A DNA stretch of 64,000 nt from Caballeronia grimmiae (GCF_000698555.1 NZ_JFHE01000026.1:1-64000), one strand, 5' to 3'. Numbered from the stretch's first letter, positions 1 to 9,126 are shown. The notes: generated by a model not told the origin, from the letters alone. Made by a program: numbers and translations.

Positions 1-474
1 CCGCGTGTCCAGCTTTCGCGAATTACGCAGCTTAAGCAGGATTGGGAGCTATCCCCGTGCCCGGATCTAGGGGATAAAAGATGGTGATTAGTGACCGTTG
101 TCGAACCGCGATAGGCGCGATTTTATTGACGCACCTCGGTGCGCGATGGCAACACGCAAAGCGCGGTCGCGGGAATCTGCACTAGGCCGCGGATTTTTGC
201 CAGACCAGCGCAGGGTCGCGGATCAGGATGCCTGGCAGCGTCTAGCTGTCTCTGTTCGAATACTCCCAACCAAACGAAGTGGGTAGGGTCGCGGCGCGCC
301 AAGTCGCATGAAACGCGACGGCGGGCTCATCTCATTTGCCGCGTCTCGTAGCGGGGGTATCCGGGCGACAGGCCGAACCTGATAAAGCCGCCTAACGTAC
401 GGGTCGCCGTTGCGAGGCGGAGAATGTTGCGGATGGACGTTGATTGCACTCACCGCGAAGTTCAAGAGCATCTC
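1..474. other. gene-free left edge
   Basis: I see no supportable gene here. The short open frames have no ribosome binding site, no recognisable motif and a composition unlike the neighbouring real genes. The stretch lies downstream of the minus-strand TetR gene. Confidence 0.5.
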
Positions 475-1050
475 CTACCCGGGCAACAAGCCGACTTTCC
501 TGTAACTGCTCATCAAGGCGTCGAACAAGGCAATGTCTGCCCGGCCGCGCGCCATCAGTTGAGCACCGGCCACTGCGGCGTAGATCGCGCACGCGCGCTC
601 TTGGCTCCCCTCGGCAGTGACGACGCCCGACGCTTCCAAAGACTTGCGGAGCCAGGCCACGTTGACGTCAGCAAAGGTCTGCACTTCCTTTTTGACTGCT
701 TCAGGCAGATCGTCATATTCCGCGGCCATAAAGCTGCTTAAGCACATGCGGTTGTCGCACTCTAGAGACCGGCGAAACGTCTCCGGGTAACGTCGCAAAC
801 TGACGAGCGGATCGCCTGACGACGCCGAGAGTTCTTCTAGCGCAGCGGCCGCGTCTTGGTAGTATCGTCGCGCGACCGCCGCCGCGAGGTCCGCTTTGCT
901 CGCGAAATGATGGTAGATGCTGGCCGCTTTAATGCCGACCTCCTGCGCGAGTTCTCGAATGTTGAGCCCGGTGTACCCGTGCGCCTGCGCCATTCTTGTC
1001 GCAGCCACGAGGATCCGGTCCCCTGAGCGGGCGACGGCCTCAGTAGTCAT
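475..1050 (-). CDS. TetR/AcrR family transcriptional regulator
   Basis: This is a DNA-binding repressor of 191 residues, the usual TetR length. The N-terminal helix-turn-helix lies at about residues 29-52, ending in the family signature 'KAASIYHHFASKADL'; the rest is the ligand-binding and dimerisation domain. I chose the ATG at 1050 because the frame extends 30 codons further upstream through the operator-bearing intergenic region without family similarity. It is divergent from the amidase gene at 1230, and two inverted repeats lie in the gap. The layout suggests that it represses itself and the amidase and is released by an amide or related ligand. The ligand cannot be read from sequence. 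Confidence 0.9.
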   Translation of the reverse strand: MTTEAVARSGDRILVAATRMAQAHGYTGLNIRELAQEVGIKAASIYHHFASKADLAAAVARRYYQDAAAALEELSASSGDPLVSLRRYPETFRRSLECDNRMCLSSFMAAEYDDLPEAVKKEVQTFADVNVAWLRKSLEASGVVTAEGSQERACAIYAAVAGAQLMARGRADIALFDALMSSYRKVGLLPG

Positions 1051-1104
1051 CAAAGCCTTCGTAAAAAAATGGTTGACCCGACGCATTGTACCGCTTAGAG
1101 TCAC

Positions 1105-1120
1105 CCTAACAAACGTTAGG
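1105..1120. promoter_or_regulatory. inverted repeat CCTAAC-N4-GTTAGG, possible second TetR operator
   Basis: CCTAAC (1105-1110) and GTTAGG (1115-1120) form a perfect 6-bp dyad around AAAC. It shares the CCTAA/TTAGG half-sites with the larger palindrome 58 bp downstream. It sits just upstream of the TetR start, a suitable place for autorepression. Binding is inferred. Confidence 0.5.
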
Positions 1121-1162
1121 CAGGGTGCTTGGTGCCGCACAAAATGGCGGCATTTTTTTGAT

Positions 1163-1198
1163 CCGTTGAATCTACCTAATGTTAGGTAGATTCAACGG
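1163..1198. promoter_or_regulatory. 16-bp-arm perfect palindrome, probable TetR operator
   Basis: The arms CCGTTGAATCTACCTA (1163-1178) and its exact reverse complement (1183-1198) flank a 4-base centre, ATGT. The core ACCTAA/TTAGGT matches the half-sites of the 1105-1120 dyad. It ends 31 bp before the amidase start, where a repressor would block transcription. In RNA it would form a strong hairpin in the amidase leader, so an attenuator or terminator role is an alternative. Confidence 0.65.
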
Positions 1199-1229
1199 GG
1201 TGATAATTCACAACTGCAAGGGAACAACC

Positions 1230-2639
1230 ATGACCTCCGAACTGTTCTATTTCGACGCCACCCGTCTCGCTGAACTCATTCGCACGCGCGAAGTCTCGCC
1301 GGTGGAAGTTGTGCAGGCGCATCTGGACCGCATCGACGCTGTCGATCCGAAAGTCAACGCCGTTGTTTCGGTCGCACAGGATGCGCTGAAAGCCGCCAAG
1401 GCTGCCGAAGCGGCTGTGTTGTCGGGTAAGGCTCTGGGCCCGCTGCACGGCGTGCCTTTCACCGCCAAAGATTCAATTGACACGGTCGACGTGGCGACCC
1501 AGCGTGGCTCGCCGATCTTTAGAGGACGCATTCCTGGCGCCGACGCGACCAGCGTTGCGCGGTTGAAAAGAGCGGGCGGCATCCTCCTCGCAAAAACGAA
1601 CTTGCCCGAATTTTCATATTGGATCGAAAGCGACAACCTGCTCAGTGGACGATCGAATAACCCGTGGGACCTGGAGCGCACTCCGGGCGGCTCGAGCGGC
1701 GGCGAATCGGCGGCCATCGCAGCAGGAATGTCGCCGCTGGGACTCGGCACCGATCTGGCGATATCCGTGCGCGGGCCAGCTGCTCAGACCGGCATCGTCT
1801 CACTGAAGGCGACTCACGGACGCATACCGATGACAGGCATCTGGCCGCGCGCTCCGCGCCGCTTCTGGCACGTGGGTCCGATGGCCCGCAGCATCCGCGA
1901 CCTGGCGCTCGCGTTCTCGCAGCTGTCAGGTCCTGATGGGCACGATGCTTTCGCCAGCAGTACGGTCCCGTTCCATGCCGGGCTGCGCCAGTCTGCGGAC
2001 CGTCCGCTGCGAGTGGGCTGGATGGTCGGGCCTGGCTTCGGGCCGGTCGACCCGGAAGTTGCCGCCACCGTTGAGGCAGCAGCGGAGGCGCTCAAGAGCT
2101 TTGACATTCTCGTGGAGCCCGTGCGCATTCCTGCGCTAGAGCGCGACTTCGCTCTCGATGTCTTCAACCGCCTGCACGTCATGGAAATGAAGCCGGCTTT
2201 CGCCGAAGCGACAGCAGGTCGCGGACAGGACGAACTCTACAAGATGGCCAAAACGATGCTGGCGCTGCCCGATACGTCGATGAAGGACTATATCGATGCT
2301 GAGCAGGCTGCCGAGCGTCTTCGGGACGGATACGCTGAGTACTTCCGGACATACGACGTGTTGATCACGCATGTGCTTCCCATCCCGGCTCACAAGCACG
2401 GCGTGGACACGTTCGCGATCGATGGTCACTTAGTCGATGCGACTTATCTTCAGGGCGCAACTGTGCCATTGAACGTCACGGGTTTGCCCGGCGTCTCAAT
2501 GCGGTTCGGCACGAGCACGGAGGGCTTGCCGATTAACGTGCAGATCGTCGGCAGTTGGCAGGATGAGTCAACCATTCTTCACGTGGCGTCGCTGCTCGAA
2601 TCGGTCAGCCCTGTGCGCGATCTGCATCCGACCATCTGA
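1230..2639 (+). CDS. amidase signature family amidase
   Basis: This 469-residue protein belongs to the amidase-signature hydrolases, which cut amide bonds with a Ser-cisSer-Lys triad. The triad is visible as Lys80 (GVPFTAKDS), Ser155 (GGSSGG) and Ser179 (LGTDLAISVRGPA), with the 24-residue Ser-Ser spacing typical of the family. The usual GGS before the nucleophile is AIS here. The start at 1230 follows an AAGGGA ribosome site; an upstream in-frame ATG at 1179 lies inside the operator palindrome and is rejected. The product is probably cytoplasmic, with no signal peptide. The divergent TetR gene probably controls it. GatA is unlikely because gatB and gatC are absent. The substrate is unknown. 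Confidence 0.88.
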   Translation: MTSELFYFDATRLAELIRTREVSPVEVVQAHLDRIDAVDPKVNAVVSVAQDALKAAKAAEAAVLSGKALGPLHGVPFTAKDSIDTVDVATQRGSPIFRGRIPGADATSVARLKRAGGILLAKTNLPEFSYWIESDNLLSGRSNNPWDLERTPGGSSGGESAAIAAGMSPLGLGTDLAISVRGPAAQTGIVSLKATHGRIPMTGIWPRAPRRFWHVGPMARSIRDLALAFSQLSGPDGHDAFASSTVPFHAGLRQSADRPLRVGWMVGPGFGPVDPEVAATVEAAAEALKSFDILVEPVRIPALERDFALDVFNRLHVMEMKPAFAEATAGRGQDELYKMAKTMLALPDTSMKDYIDAEQAAERLRDGYAEYFRTYDVLITHVLPIPAHKHGVDTFAIDGHLVDATYLQGATVPLNVTGLPGVSMRFGTSTEGLPINVQIVGSWQDESTILHVASLLESVSPVRDLHPTI

Positions 2640-2989
2640 GTGCCCTGCGATTCGTCCGTCGCGAAAAAGCGAAGATTAATCGGCGATGACATGTAGCGTC
2701 GAAAATGCTGGGCGTCAGAACCAGAGCACGCGACGGACGGCCGCTTCTGTTCCGTCAAGAGACATGCAGTCTTCCGGGGAACGAATCGCAGAGACGGTCC
2801 GGTTCAGCCGACGGCGGCAGTCGGCCAAGAACGGACGCCCGGCTTCCGACCACTAATCGTCGACGAGCGCCTAGCGATCAAACACATGCGGGGCAATGAG
2901 CCGTCCCATGTCGTCGGTCGCTGGAGCCTATCCGGAACCCGGCTTAACCGGCCTCGCCATGCTGATGCGCCGCGCGTGGTGAGTTCGAT
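2640..2989. other. convergent intergenic stretch without a gene
   Basis: This gap lies between the convergent amidase and XRE-regulator genes. I see no convincing coding frame and no hairpin with a T-run. Confidence 0.45.
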
Positions 2990-3763
2990 TCACGCGGGCG
3001 TGTATATCGCGAGTTTCAACGCAGGGTCGTCGTTCGCCTGAAACGTTGCGTAGTCGTAGCGTTGCGCGCCGCGCTCAGGATGGGTCAGCACCTTCTGCCC
3101 GGACGCGCCCCCACGAACATCGTGCGCGTTCCACCATTTCGCGAACTCGGTGCTGTGTGCGCGCAGTCGTTCGACCAGTTCAACAAACGCCGGATCGTCG
3201 GCATAAAGATCATGCGTTGCGCGAAACAACGCGATCATGCGACGCGCCTCGCTGGTCCAGGTCGCGCCGAAAAGCCGGCGTGAGTCCGGTTCGATAAACA
3301 TGAACACCAAAATGTTGCAATCCGCTTCGGCAAGGCGGTCGAAGCCGAGAAGATCGGCCGCTGCTGCATTCCAGGCCAGCAGATCCCAACGCATGCCCGT
3401 GAGATACGCCGGAAGTTCGAGTGTCGCGATCAGATTCGCGATGGGTCCCGGCACGTTCTCGCGAGCGAAGGGCTGCCGATCGCCACTGCGTGCCAGTGCG
3501 CGCAGATGCGCTGCCTCGACTTTGCCGAGCCGCAGCGCGCGAGCCAGCGCCTGGAGCGTGGTATCGGACGGACTCACCGTGCGGCCCTGCTCGAGCCGCA
3601 CATACCAGTCCACGCCGATGCCCGCGAGTTCTGCGACTTCCTCGCGACGCAAACCGGGCGTGCGACGCCGCCGCCCGTTACTGAGTCCCACCGATTCGGG
3701 ACTTAGCTTCTCACGCCGTGAGCGCAGAAAATCGCCAAATTCCCTTCGGCTCGCTGTTGTCAC
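2990..3763 (-). CDS. XRE family regulator with MmyB-like ligand-binding domain
   Basis: This is a 257-residue DNA-binding regulator. An N-terminal XRE helix-turn-helix occupies about residues 35-85 (GLRREEVAELAGIGVDWYVR, then LEQGR). The C-terminal part, about 105-255, resembles the PAS-like MmyB ligand domain common in actinobacterial and proteobacterial regulators that control a neighbouring dehydrogenase. The start is GTG at 3763, supported by a GGAGGAAGGA ribosome site. It is transcribed away from the MDR oxidoreductase gene at 3879 with a 115-bp shared promoter region, so control of that gene is likely. The ligand is unknown. Confidence 0.88.
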   Translation of the reverse strand: MTTASRREFGDFLRSRREKLSPESVGLSNGRRRRTPGLRREEVAELAGIGVDWYVRLEQGRTVSPSDTTLQALARALRLGKVEAAHLRALARSGDRQPFARENVPGPIANLIATLELPAYLTGMRWDLLAWNAAAADLLGFDRLAEADCNILVFMFIEPDSRRLFGATWTSEARRMIALFRATHDLYADDPAFVELVERLRAHSTEFAKWWNAHDVRGGASGQKVLTHPERGAQRYDYATFQANDDPALKLAIYTPA

Positions 3764-3878
3764 GACCGTCCTTCCTCCACAAGCAGGTATGCACGAATCC
3801 CAGGATAGTACTAGGCCTTGTTACCGATTCTACGCCTGCCAGAATGGCCTTGTCCGACCACCATCAAAGGAAACTCCG

Positions 3879-4958
3879 ATGAAGGCAGCGATTTTGAAGA
3901 CACTCGGCGAGCCGCTTACGATTGAAGATGTAGCGGATCCTTCCTTGGGCACCGGCGAAGTGATCGTCGACGTCGTTGCCGCGCCAGTATTGTCGTATGC
4001 CCGAGAAGTGTTCAGCGGGGAGCGTCGCTACGCGATTGAATTGCCGATCGTCCCTGGCTGCGGGGCAATCGGGCGCGTGCGTGCGTTCGGTCCCGACGCC
4101 ACTCATCTCAAGATAGGCGACTGGGTTTTCTGCGATCCGACCGTTCGTTCACGCGACGACGCGCTCACGCCCGACATCACATTGCAGGGGTGGAGTGCGC
4201 GCGGCGACGGCGGCCTGCGACTCGCGCGCCATTTCCACCACGGCTCGTTCGCCGCACAAATGCGCGTGCCGACCGAGAACGCCATTCGCATCGGTGAAAT
4301 CGGTCCAGCCGACGCCGCGAAATGGTGCGCGCTCAACACGATGCTGGTTCCGTACGGCGGGCTACTTGCATCGAATCTGCAGGCTGGCGAGACATTGCTT
4401 GTGAGCGGGGCAACCGGCAACTTCGGCAGCGCGTGCGTAGCCGTTGCCCTCGCAATGGGTGTGCGCTGCGTGGTCGCGCCAGGCCGCAATGAACGCGTAC
4501 TCGCGGATCTGCAAAGGCGCTTCGGCGAACGCATCCGTACAGTGAAGCTGACTGGCAACGAGGACGACGATCGGGAACGGATGCGTGCTGCTGCCGGAGC
4601 CCCTGTCGACTGTGTAATGGACCTGCTGCCGCCTTCTGCGACCACGAGGACGGTGCGCGCGGCAGTGATGGCCGTGCGGCCCTACGGACGTGTTGTGTTA
4701 ATGGGCGGTGTCGGCATGCTCGGCGGCGACGGTCTTGATTTGCCTTATCCGTGGATCATGCGCAACGACATCACCGTGCGGGGCAAATGGATGTATCCGC
4801 CGCAAGCGGTCACGCTTATGACTGGCCTGATTCGTGGCGGTCTGCTCGATCTCGGTCACTTCGACGTGACGTCCTTCGCACTCGACGACGTCAACGAAGC
4901 CATCAGTCATGCTGCGGCGAATGGCGGCCCGTTCAGGATGACGGTCGTCTATCCATAA
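3879..4958 (+). CDS. zinc-independent MDR (alcohol dehydrogenase-like) oxidoreductase
   Basis: This 359-residue medium-chain dehydrogenase/reductase would use NAD(P)H to reduce or oxidise a small carbonyl, quinone or alcohol in the cytoplasm. A GroES-like domain at about 1-140 contains PGCGAIGRV in place of the usual zinc-site GHE motif, and no structural CxxCxxC cluster is present, so catalysis is probably zinc-free. The Rossmann nucleotide-binding motif GATGNFG lies at 177-183. The ATG at 3879 (MKAAILKT) fits the family start; the frame remains open far upstream over the divergent regulator but is not family-like there. The XRE/MmyB-like gene probably regulates it. The substrate is not predictable. 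Confidence 0.87.
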   Translation: MKAAILKTLGEPLTIEDVADPSLGTGEVIVDVVAAPVLSYAREVFSGERRYAIELPIVPGCGAIGRVRAFGPDATHLKIGDWVFCDPTVRSRDDALTPDITLQGWSARGDGGLRLARHFHHGSFAAQMRVPTENAIRIGEIGPADAAKWCALNTMLVPYGGLLASNLQAGETLLVSGATGNFGSACVAVALAMGVRCVVAPGRNERVLADLQRRFGERIRTVKLTGNEDDDRERMRAAAGAPVDCVMDLLPPSATTRTVRAAVMAVRPYGRVVLMGGVGMLGGDGLDLPYPWIMRNDITVRGKWMYPPQAVTLMTGLIRGGLLDLGHFDVTSFALDDVNEAISHAAANGGPFRMTVVYP

Positions 4959-5369
4959 ACTCCGCTGTTCTAGCGCTTCGGTCACGCGATGCCAGCGCGT
5001 CGGCATTCTTCGGACAACGCCACGCCCGATTGCGCCTGACCGATCTGACTGGAACTGGATTGACAAGATCTTGCTGCGCGAATGCGATGCGAAATCTAAG
5101 GCAAAGCGAAATTGGAAAGGCGGCTCTCGACAACGGCCACTTACTGCATGAAACGGCCGCCTTCGAGGAAGTCGGCTGACGGCTCGGGGTCGCGTTCTCC
5201 CGTTGGCCCGCGCGAGGCAGCAAGCGGCCAGTTTCAGTCCCTCGCTTACTTCCTGTGGCGGACGCTCAAATGTCCGGTTCGTTCAGATAGTGACCTCTTG
5301 CCTCTGACTAGCGAATTGAACGCCGCGTGCACCGGCCTCAACGGGGCACTCAAGCTGGCATGTTCGATC
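4959..5369. other. convergent intergenic stretch, no gene seen
   Basis: This stretch separates two convergent MDR genes. It contains only short frames lacking ribosome sites and some degenerate intergenic sequence such as GCGGACGCTCAAATGTCCG-like text near 5262-5280. Confidence 0.45.
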
Positions 5370-6356
5370 TCATGCGACGTCCACCACGATTTTTCCGCGT
5401 GCGGTGGCGTTCGTGATGGCATCGTAGGCGAGTTCCGCGGATTGCAGGTCGAACCGGCGAGCATCGAGATTCGGCGTGAGCTTGCCGGCTTCAATCATCT
5501 GTGTGGCCTCGCGCAGCATCGCTCCATGATGCGCGCGATGCGTGCCGGTCAGGAGCGGATAGAGGGTAAAGACTCCCGAGTACGTCGCTTCTCGAAACGA
5601 TAGGGGAGCCAGCGCGTGCGTGCCCCAGCCCAAGGCGCTGACGACATGGCCAAAATGCTTGACCGCGGCGAACGACGCGTCGAGCGAAGGGCCGCCGACG
5701 GTGTCGACAACAACGTCGAAGCCTGCGTCCTGCGTCAACGAAGCGACATACTGCTGAACCGATTGCGACCGGTAGTCGATGGGCGTAGCGCCAAGACGCG
5801 CAACGAGCTCGTGGTCACGGGAACTCGCTGTTGCGAAGACCTGGGCCCCAAGCGCGCGCGCCAATTGCACGGAGACATGCCCGACACCGCCTGCTCCGCC
5901 TTGCACCAGCACAGTTTGGCCCGCTTTCAGATGGGCTCGGTCGACAATGCCGGAATAGGACGTGATGAACGCAAGGGGCAGCGCTGCGGATTCACGCATC
6001 GACAGGTTGGCCGGCTTGATCGCAAGCAGGTCGGCATCGACCGCCGCGTACTGCGCCAGCGAGCCCTGAATACCGCCGACGCCACCCGTCATGCCATAGA
6101 CCTCGTCGCCGACATGGAACGCGGTTACCCCCGGCCCAACGGCGTCGACCACGCCAGCCATATCGATGCCAAGCACCAGTGGGAGGGGATGCTTCGCATG
6201 TGCTGCGCTACCGGCGCGGATCTTGGTGTCGAGCGGATTAAGGCCGCTTGCGGCAATGCGCACACGTACCTGGCCCTCTGACGGTTCGGGCATCGCGATT
6301 TCGGTTAACTCGAGCGGGCCGTTGTAGCGGTTAAGAACAAGCGCTTGCATGGTCAT
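5370..6356 (-). CDS. NADPH:quinone reductase-like MDR oxidoreductase
   Basis: This 328-residue protein is of the quinone-oxidoreductase branch of the zinc-free MDR superfamily, which reduces quinones or activated enones with NADPH. The GroES-like domain has the typical SGLNPLDTKIRAG and LGIDMAGVVDAVGPGV motifs. The NADPH motif GGAGGVG is at 153-159, followed by QLARALGAQVFATAS. The length is normal. A GGA ribosome site precedes the ATG at 6356; a second in-frame ATG two codons on is possible. It is divergent from the LysR gene at 6453, with a 7-bp-arm palindrome between them, so the LysR protein probably regulates it in response to an electrophile or quinone. That is inference. Confidence 0.88.
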   Translation of the reverse strand: MTMQALVLNRYNGPLELTEIAMPEPSEGQVRVRIAASGLNPLDTKIRAGSAAHAKHPLPLVLGIDMAGVVDAVGPGVTAFHVGDEVYGMTGGVGGIQGSLAQYAAVDADLLAIKPANLSMRESAALPLAFITSYSGIVDRAHLKAGQTVLVQGGAGGVGHVSVQLARALGAQVFATASSRDHELVARLGATPIDYRSQSVQQYVASLTQDAGFDVVVDTVGGPSLDASFAAVKHFGHVVSALGWGTHALAPLSFREATYSGVFTLYPLLTGTHRAHHGAMLREATQMIEAGKLTPNLDARRFDLQSAELAYDAITNATARGKIVVDVA

Positions 6357-6379
6357 GATGGGTTCCTATCGGGTTGCTT

Positions 6380-6398
6380 GCTCGTTGAGCCAACGAGC
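6380..6398. promoter_or_regulatory. palindrome GCTCGTT-N5-AACGAGC, candidate LysR operator
   Basis: Perfect 7-bp arms at 6380-6386 and 6392-6398 flank GAGCC. The site lies in the 96-bp divergent promoter between the quinone-reductase-like gene and the LysR gene, the typical place for a LysR recognition site. The protein-site link is inferred. Confidence 0.45.
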
Positions 6399-6452
6399 CA
6401 ATGGCTTTATGTTGGTTTATGCTGAAACGCATGTAAAACCACGTTTTCGCAT

Positions 6453-7337
6453 ATGCGCCATGCAAACTTGAATGGACCCCGCCTGGATTGGAGCGATGTG
6501 CGGATCTTTCTGGCCATTGCCCGCTGCGGCACGCTGGGGGCAGCAGCGAAGCGCGTCGGCCAGACCCAGCCGACGATGGGGCGCCGGTTGCGTGCACTCG
6601 AAGATGCGCTCGGACATGCGCTGTTCCAGCGCACGAGCGATGGCTTCGTGCTGACGGATGAGGGCGCCACGGTGCTCGCCTATGCCGAGCGAATGGAGGA
6701 GGAAGCGCATGGTCTCACGCGCGCGCTCACCGGGAAGGAGGCTCAGTTGACAGGTCTGCTCCGCGTCTCCTCCTCGGACTGGTTTGGCGTGCACATACTC
6801 ACGCCAGTGTTCGCGCGCTTTCTCGCAAAGCACCCGGCCATCTCGTTGGAACTCGTCACGGATTCGCGCCTGTACAACCTCGCGCGCCGTGATGCGGATC
6901 TGCTGTTTCGCATTACGCCGTTTGACGAACCCGATGTCATCCAGCGCAAACTGATGCGCATCGACTACGCGTTGTATGGGCACGTCGATCTCGTTCCGCC
7001 GACACGCGGTGATGGTGACGGCTATGCGCTGATCAGTATGGACAGCGAGTTCGGCTCCCTGCCCGACGTTGAGTGGGTCGCGCGCATGTTGCCCCGGGCC
7101 CGGATCGTCTTCGGCAGCAATAATCGTGGAGTACAGGCGCGCATGTGTGCCGAAGGATCTGGCTTCGCAGTGCTGCCTTGCCCGCTCGGTGATGCGACGC
7201 CGGGCATCCGACGAGTCGATTTGGGCGAAGCGCCGCCGGGCCGCGATGTCTGGCTTGGCTTTCATCGCGATTTACGTCGCGTCGCACGCCTGCGCGCACT
7301 TCTGGATGCAACGATCGATTCGCTAGCGAACGTCTGA
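6453..7337 (+). CDS. LysR family transcriptional regulator
   Basis: This 294-residue regulator has the LysR winged helix-turn-helix at about residues 12-70 (DWSDVRIFLAIARCGTLGAA, then RALEDALGHALFQRT). The effector-binding domain follows from about 95. It is transcribed divergently from the MDR quinone-reductase-like gene, the usual LysR arrangement for activating an adjacent detoxification gene and repressing itself. The start at 6453 lies close to the HTH and no better upstream start exists. The effector is unknown; a quinone or similar electrophile is suggested only by the neighbour. Confidence 0.9.
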   Translation: MRHANLNGPRLDWSDVRIFLAIARCGTLGAAAKRVGQTQPTMGRRLRALEDALGHALFQRTSDGFVLTDEGATVLAYAERMEEEAHGLTRALTGKEAQLTGLLRVSSSDWFGVHILTPVFARFLAKHPAISLELVTDSRLYNLARRDADLLFRITPFDEPDVIQRKLMRIDYALYGHVDLVPPTRGDGDGYALISMDSEFGSLPDVEWVARMLPRARIVFGSNNRGVQARMCAEGSGFAVLPCPLGDATPGIRRVDLGEAPPGRDVWLGFHRDLRRVARLRALLDATIDSLANV

Positions 7338-7352
7338 GTGCGATGCTCTTCT

Positions 7353-7371
7353 GCGGACATCGAACCGGCTC
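7353..7371. repeat. degenerate intergenic repeat, copy A
   Basis: GCGGACATCGAACCGGCTC is matched at 17 of 19 positions by 9943-9961. Just downstream, AACGGCCATTGC (7377-7388) recurs exactly at 8875-8886. Both copies lie in gene-free sequence, as expected for a decayed dispersed intergenic repeat. Confidence 0.45.
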
Positions 7372-7544
7372 TAGTCAACGGCCATTGCGCCGAAGCCATC
7401 GTCCGAGTGTTCGTCATATCCGATGCAACGTCCATTGCATCTTTAACTACGCTATTCGTCTCCCGTCGGGAAAGACAATCTCAGCGCCAACGCAATAAGC
7501 GGCGTCGCTGACTCAGGCCGATGCCGCCCACCTGCCGCGTTATC

Positions 7545-8294
7545 TTAGACTTGTGCCATACCGCCATCAACGGTAAGTTCGATGCCCGAGATATAGCTGC
7601 TATCGTCGGATGCCAGGAACAACACCGGCTTGGCGATTTCTTCCGACAGACCAATGCGGCCTAGTGGCACCTGCGAAGCAATGCCCGACTTAAAGCCTTC
7701 GATTTGTTCGTCGGTTAGGCCGGTCTTGCCGAAGATCGGCGTATCTATAGGACCTGGGCTGATCGCATTCACACGAATTTTGCGTGCCTTAAGATCCGCC
7801 GTCAACGTACGCGCGAACGAACGCACCGCAGCTTTAGTGGCCGAATAAACGCTGAACGCTTCCATACCTGTGGACGATGCAATCGATGCGTTCAAAATGA
7901 TCGATCCACCGTCCGGCACTAGCGGAAGAAGCTTCTGCACCGTGAAGTAAGTACCCTTCACGTTGACGTTGAAGGTTTCATCGACTTGTACTTCCGTAAC
8001 CTGATCGATCGGTGCGAATGACCCCAAACCTGCGTTCGCGAAGATGACATCCACGCGGCCGTATTTCGCTTTCACGTGGTCGTGAAGCTTGTCCAGATCC
8101 GACAGCTTGGAGACATCACCCAGCACGCCTTCCGCGTCAGCACCGATGCTTTCCACCGCTTGGTCGAGCTCCTTCTGGCGGCGCCCCGTGATGATGACCT
8201 TCGCTCCCTCCTTAGCGAAGAGTCGGGCCGTTGCCAAGCCCATGCCGCTGTTTCCGCCCGTGATTAAGGCGATCTTTCCCGCTAGTTTTGTCAT
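7545..8294 (-). CDS. short-chain dehydrogenase/reductase (SDR)
   Basis: This 249-residue classical SDR is an NAD(P)-dependent oxidoreductase of alcohols or ketones. The cofactor motif TGGNSGMG is at 12-19 and NAG at about 87-89. The catalytic set is Ser137, Tyr150 and Lys154 (Tyr in SVYSATK). The C-terminal PGPIDTP and GIELTVDGG motifs are typical. The ATG at 8294 (MTKLAGKIALITGG) puts the Rossmann motif at its normal distance from the N terminus; an upstream start would add 15 atypical residues. No operon partner is adjacent, since the gene is flanked by non-coding, degenerate sequence. Proteins of this type often belong to stress-induced sets, but the substrate is unknown. Confidence 0.9.
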   Translation of the reverse strand: MTKLAGKIALITGGNSGMGLATARLFAKEGAKVIITGRRQKELDQAVESIGADAEGVLGDVSKLSDLDKLHDHVKAKYGRVDVIFANAGLGSFAPIDQVTEVQVDETFNVNVKGTYFTVQKLLPLVPDGGSIILNASIASSTGMEAFSVYSATKAAVRSFARTLTADLKARKIRVNAISPGPIDTPIFGKTGLTDEQIEGFKSGIASQVPLGRIGLSEEIAKPVLFLASDDSSYISGIELTVDGGMAQV

Positions 8295-8961
8295 GTCAGT
8301 CCTTGGTTGGATGTTTGACCGGAGCAGGCCTGTTCTCAAGCGCTGTTCCGGCGCGAAGGATTAGCGGCTCCCGTAACCGTTAACATCGGTTGCGTGGGGT
8401 TGGATCGACTATAGGGGCGGTGCATCGCGAGAGATAGTAGGTGGCGACGAACACACTCGTCGGCTCAAACGAATAATCAAGATGACGCTATCGATATATC
8501 GCCAGGGAGTAAGCGCCAAACAAGTTGACGACGGCTCGATGCGCGCTGCGCCTTTACATTGTCGTCCAGCGTCACAATAGGTAGCTCTAACGTGAGGTCG
8601 CCGTCGGACATGGCGTTGTGCAATCGACTGCCACATTCAGGATCACGTTTCCGATTGATGCGGTTCGACGAAAAATTAGCAGTGCGCCGGAAACGACCGA
8701 CTTGATCGGGATCGTCTCGCTCAGCGTCGGTCACAGAAGATCATTAGCGGCCCCCGGATGGTCCCAGCGCGAGCGCTGAGACCAGTGAACGCTATGTTCA
8801 AATAATTGAGGTCGCGCGCTGGCGTCAGATCCTTGTGTCGTGCTGCGCTCCCCGGTCGTCAGACCGGCCGCACTAACGGCCATTGCACGTTGGGAGCGGC
8901 CATCGGTTACGCGCTGGGTTGATTGGCCGCTCAGGGTCGCGTGCGTCGATCGCGAGCTTGC

Positions 8962-8989
8962 GTAGGTTCGACTCCTACGGGCCCTGCCG
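8962..8989 (+). pseudogene. tRNA 3' end remnant (T-arm plus acceptor-like tail)
   Basis: GTAGG-TTCGACT-CCTAC (8962-8978) is a perfect 5-bp T-stem with a canonical TTCGACT loop. It is followed by a 7-base acceptor-like GGGCCCT, a G discriminator and CCG where CCA would stand. No matching 5' acceptor, D-arm or anticodon arm is found in the preceding 80 bases. The best reading is a 3' tRNA fragment, as left at integration sites. Confidence 0.4.
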
Positions 8990-9126
8990 TATAACAGTGA
9001 ATGCCTCGCACTCGGCCCTTACATTAATCCGGCAAACTTACCTGACCAGTGCAATAATGCCCGCTGATTGTGCGCAGAGTGGGGAAAATTTAATGGATAC
9101 ACGAGACCAGGTGGCGACCATGCGAA

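Noticed and set aside
2705..2899. 64-codon plus-strand frame after the amidase
   Set aside because: No ribosome site and an Arg/Ser-rich random composition.
8900..8990. complete tRNA gene
   Set aside because: Only the T-arm and acceptor-like 3' end fold. No pairing 5' acceptor, D-arm or anticodon arm exists upstream.
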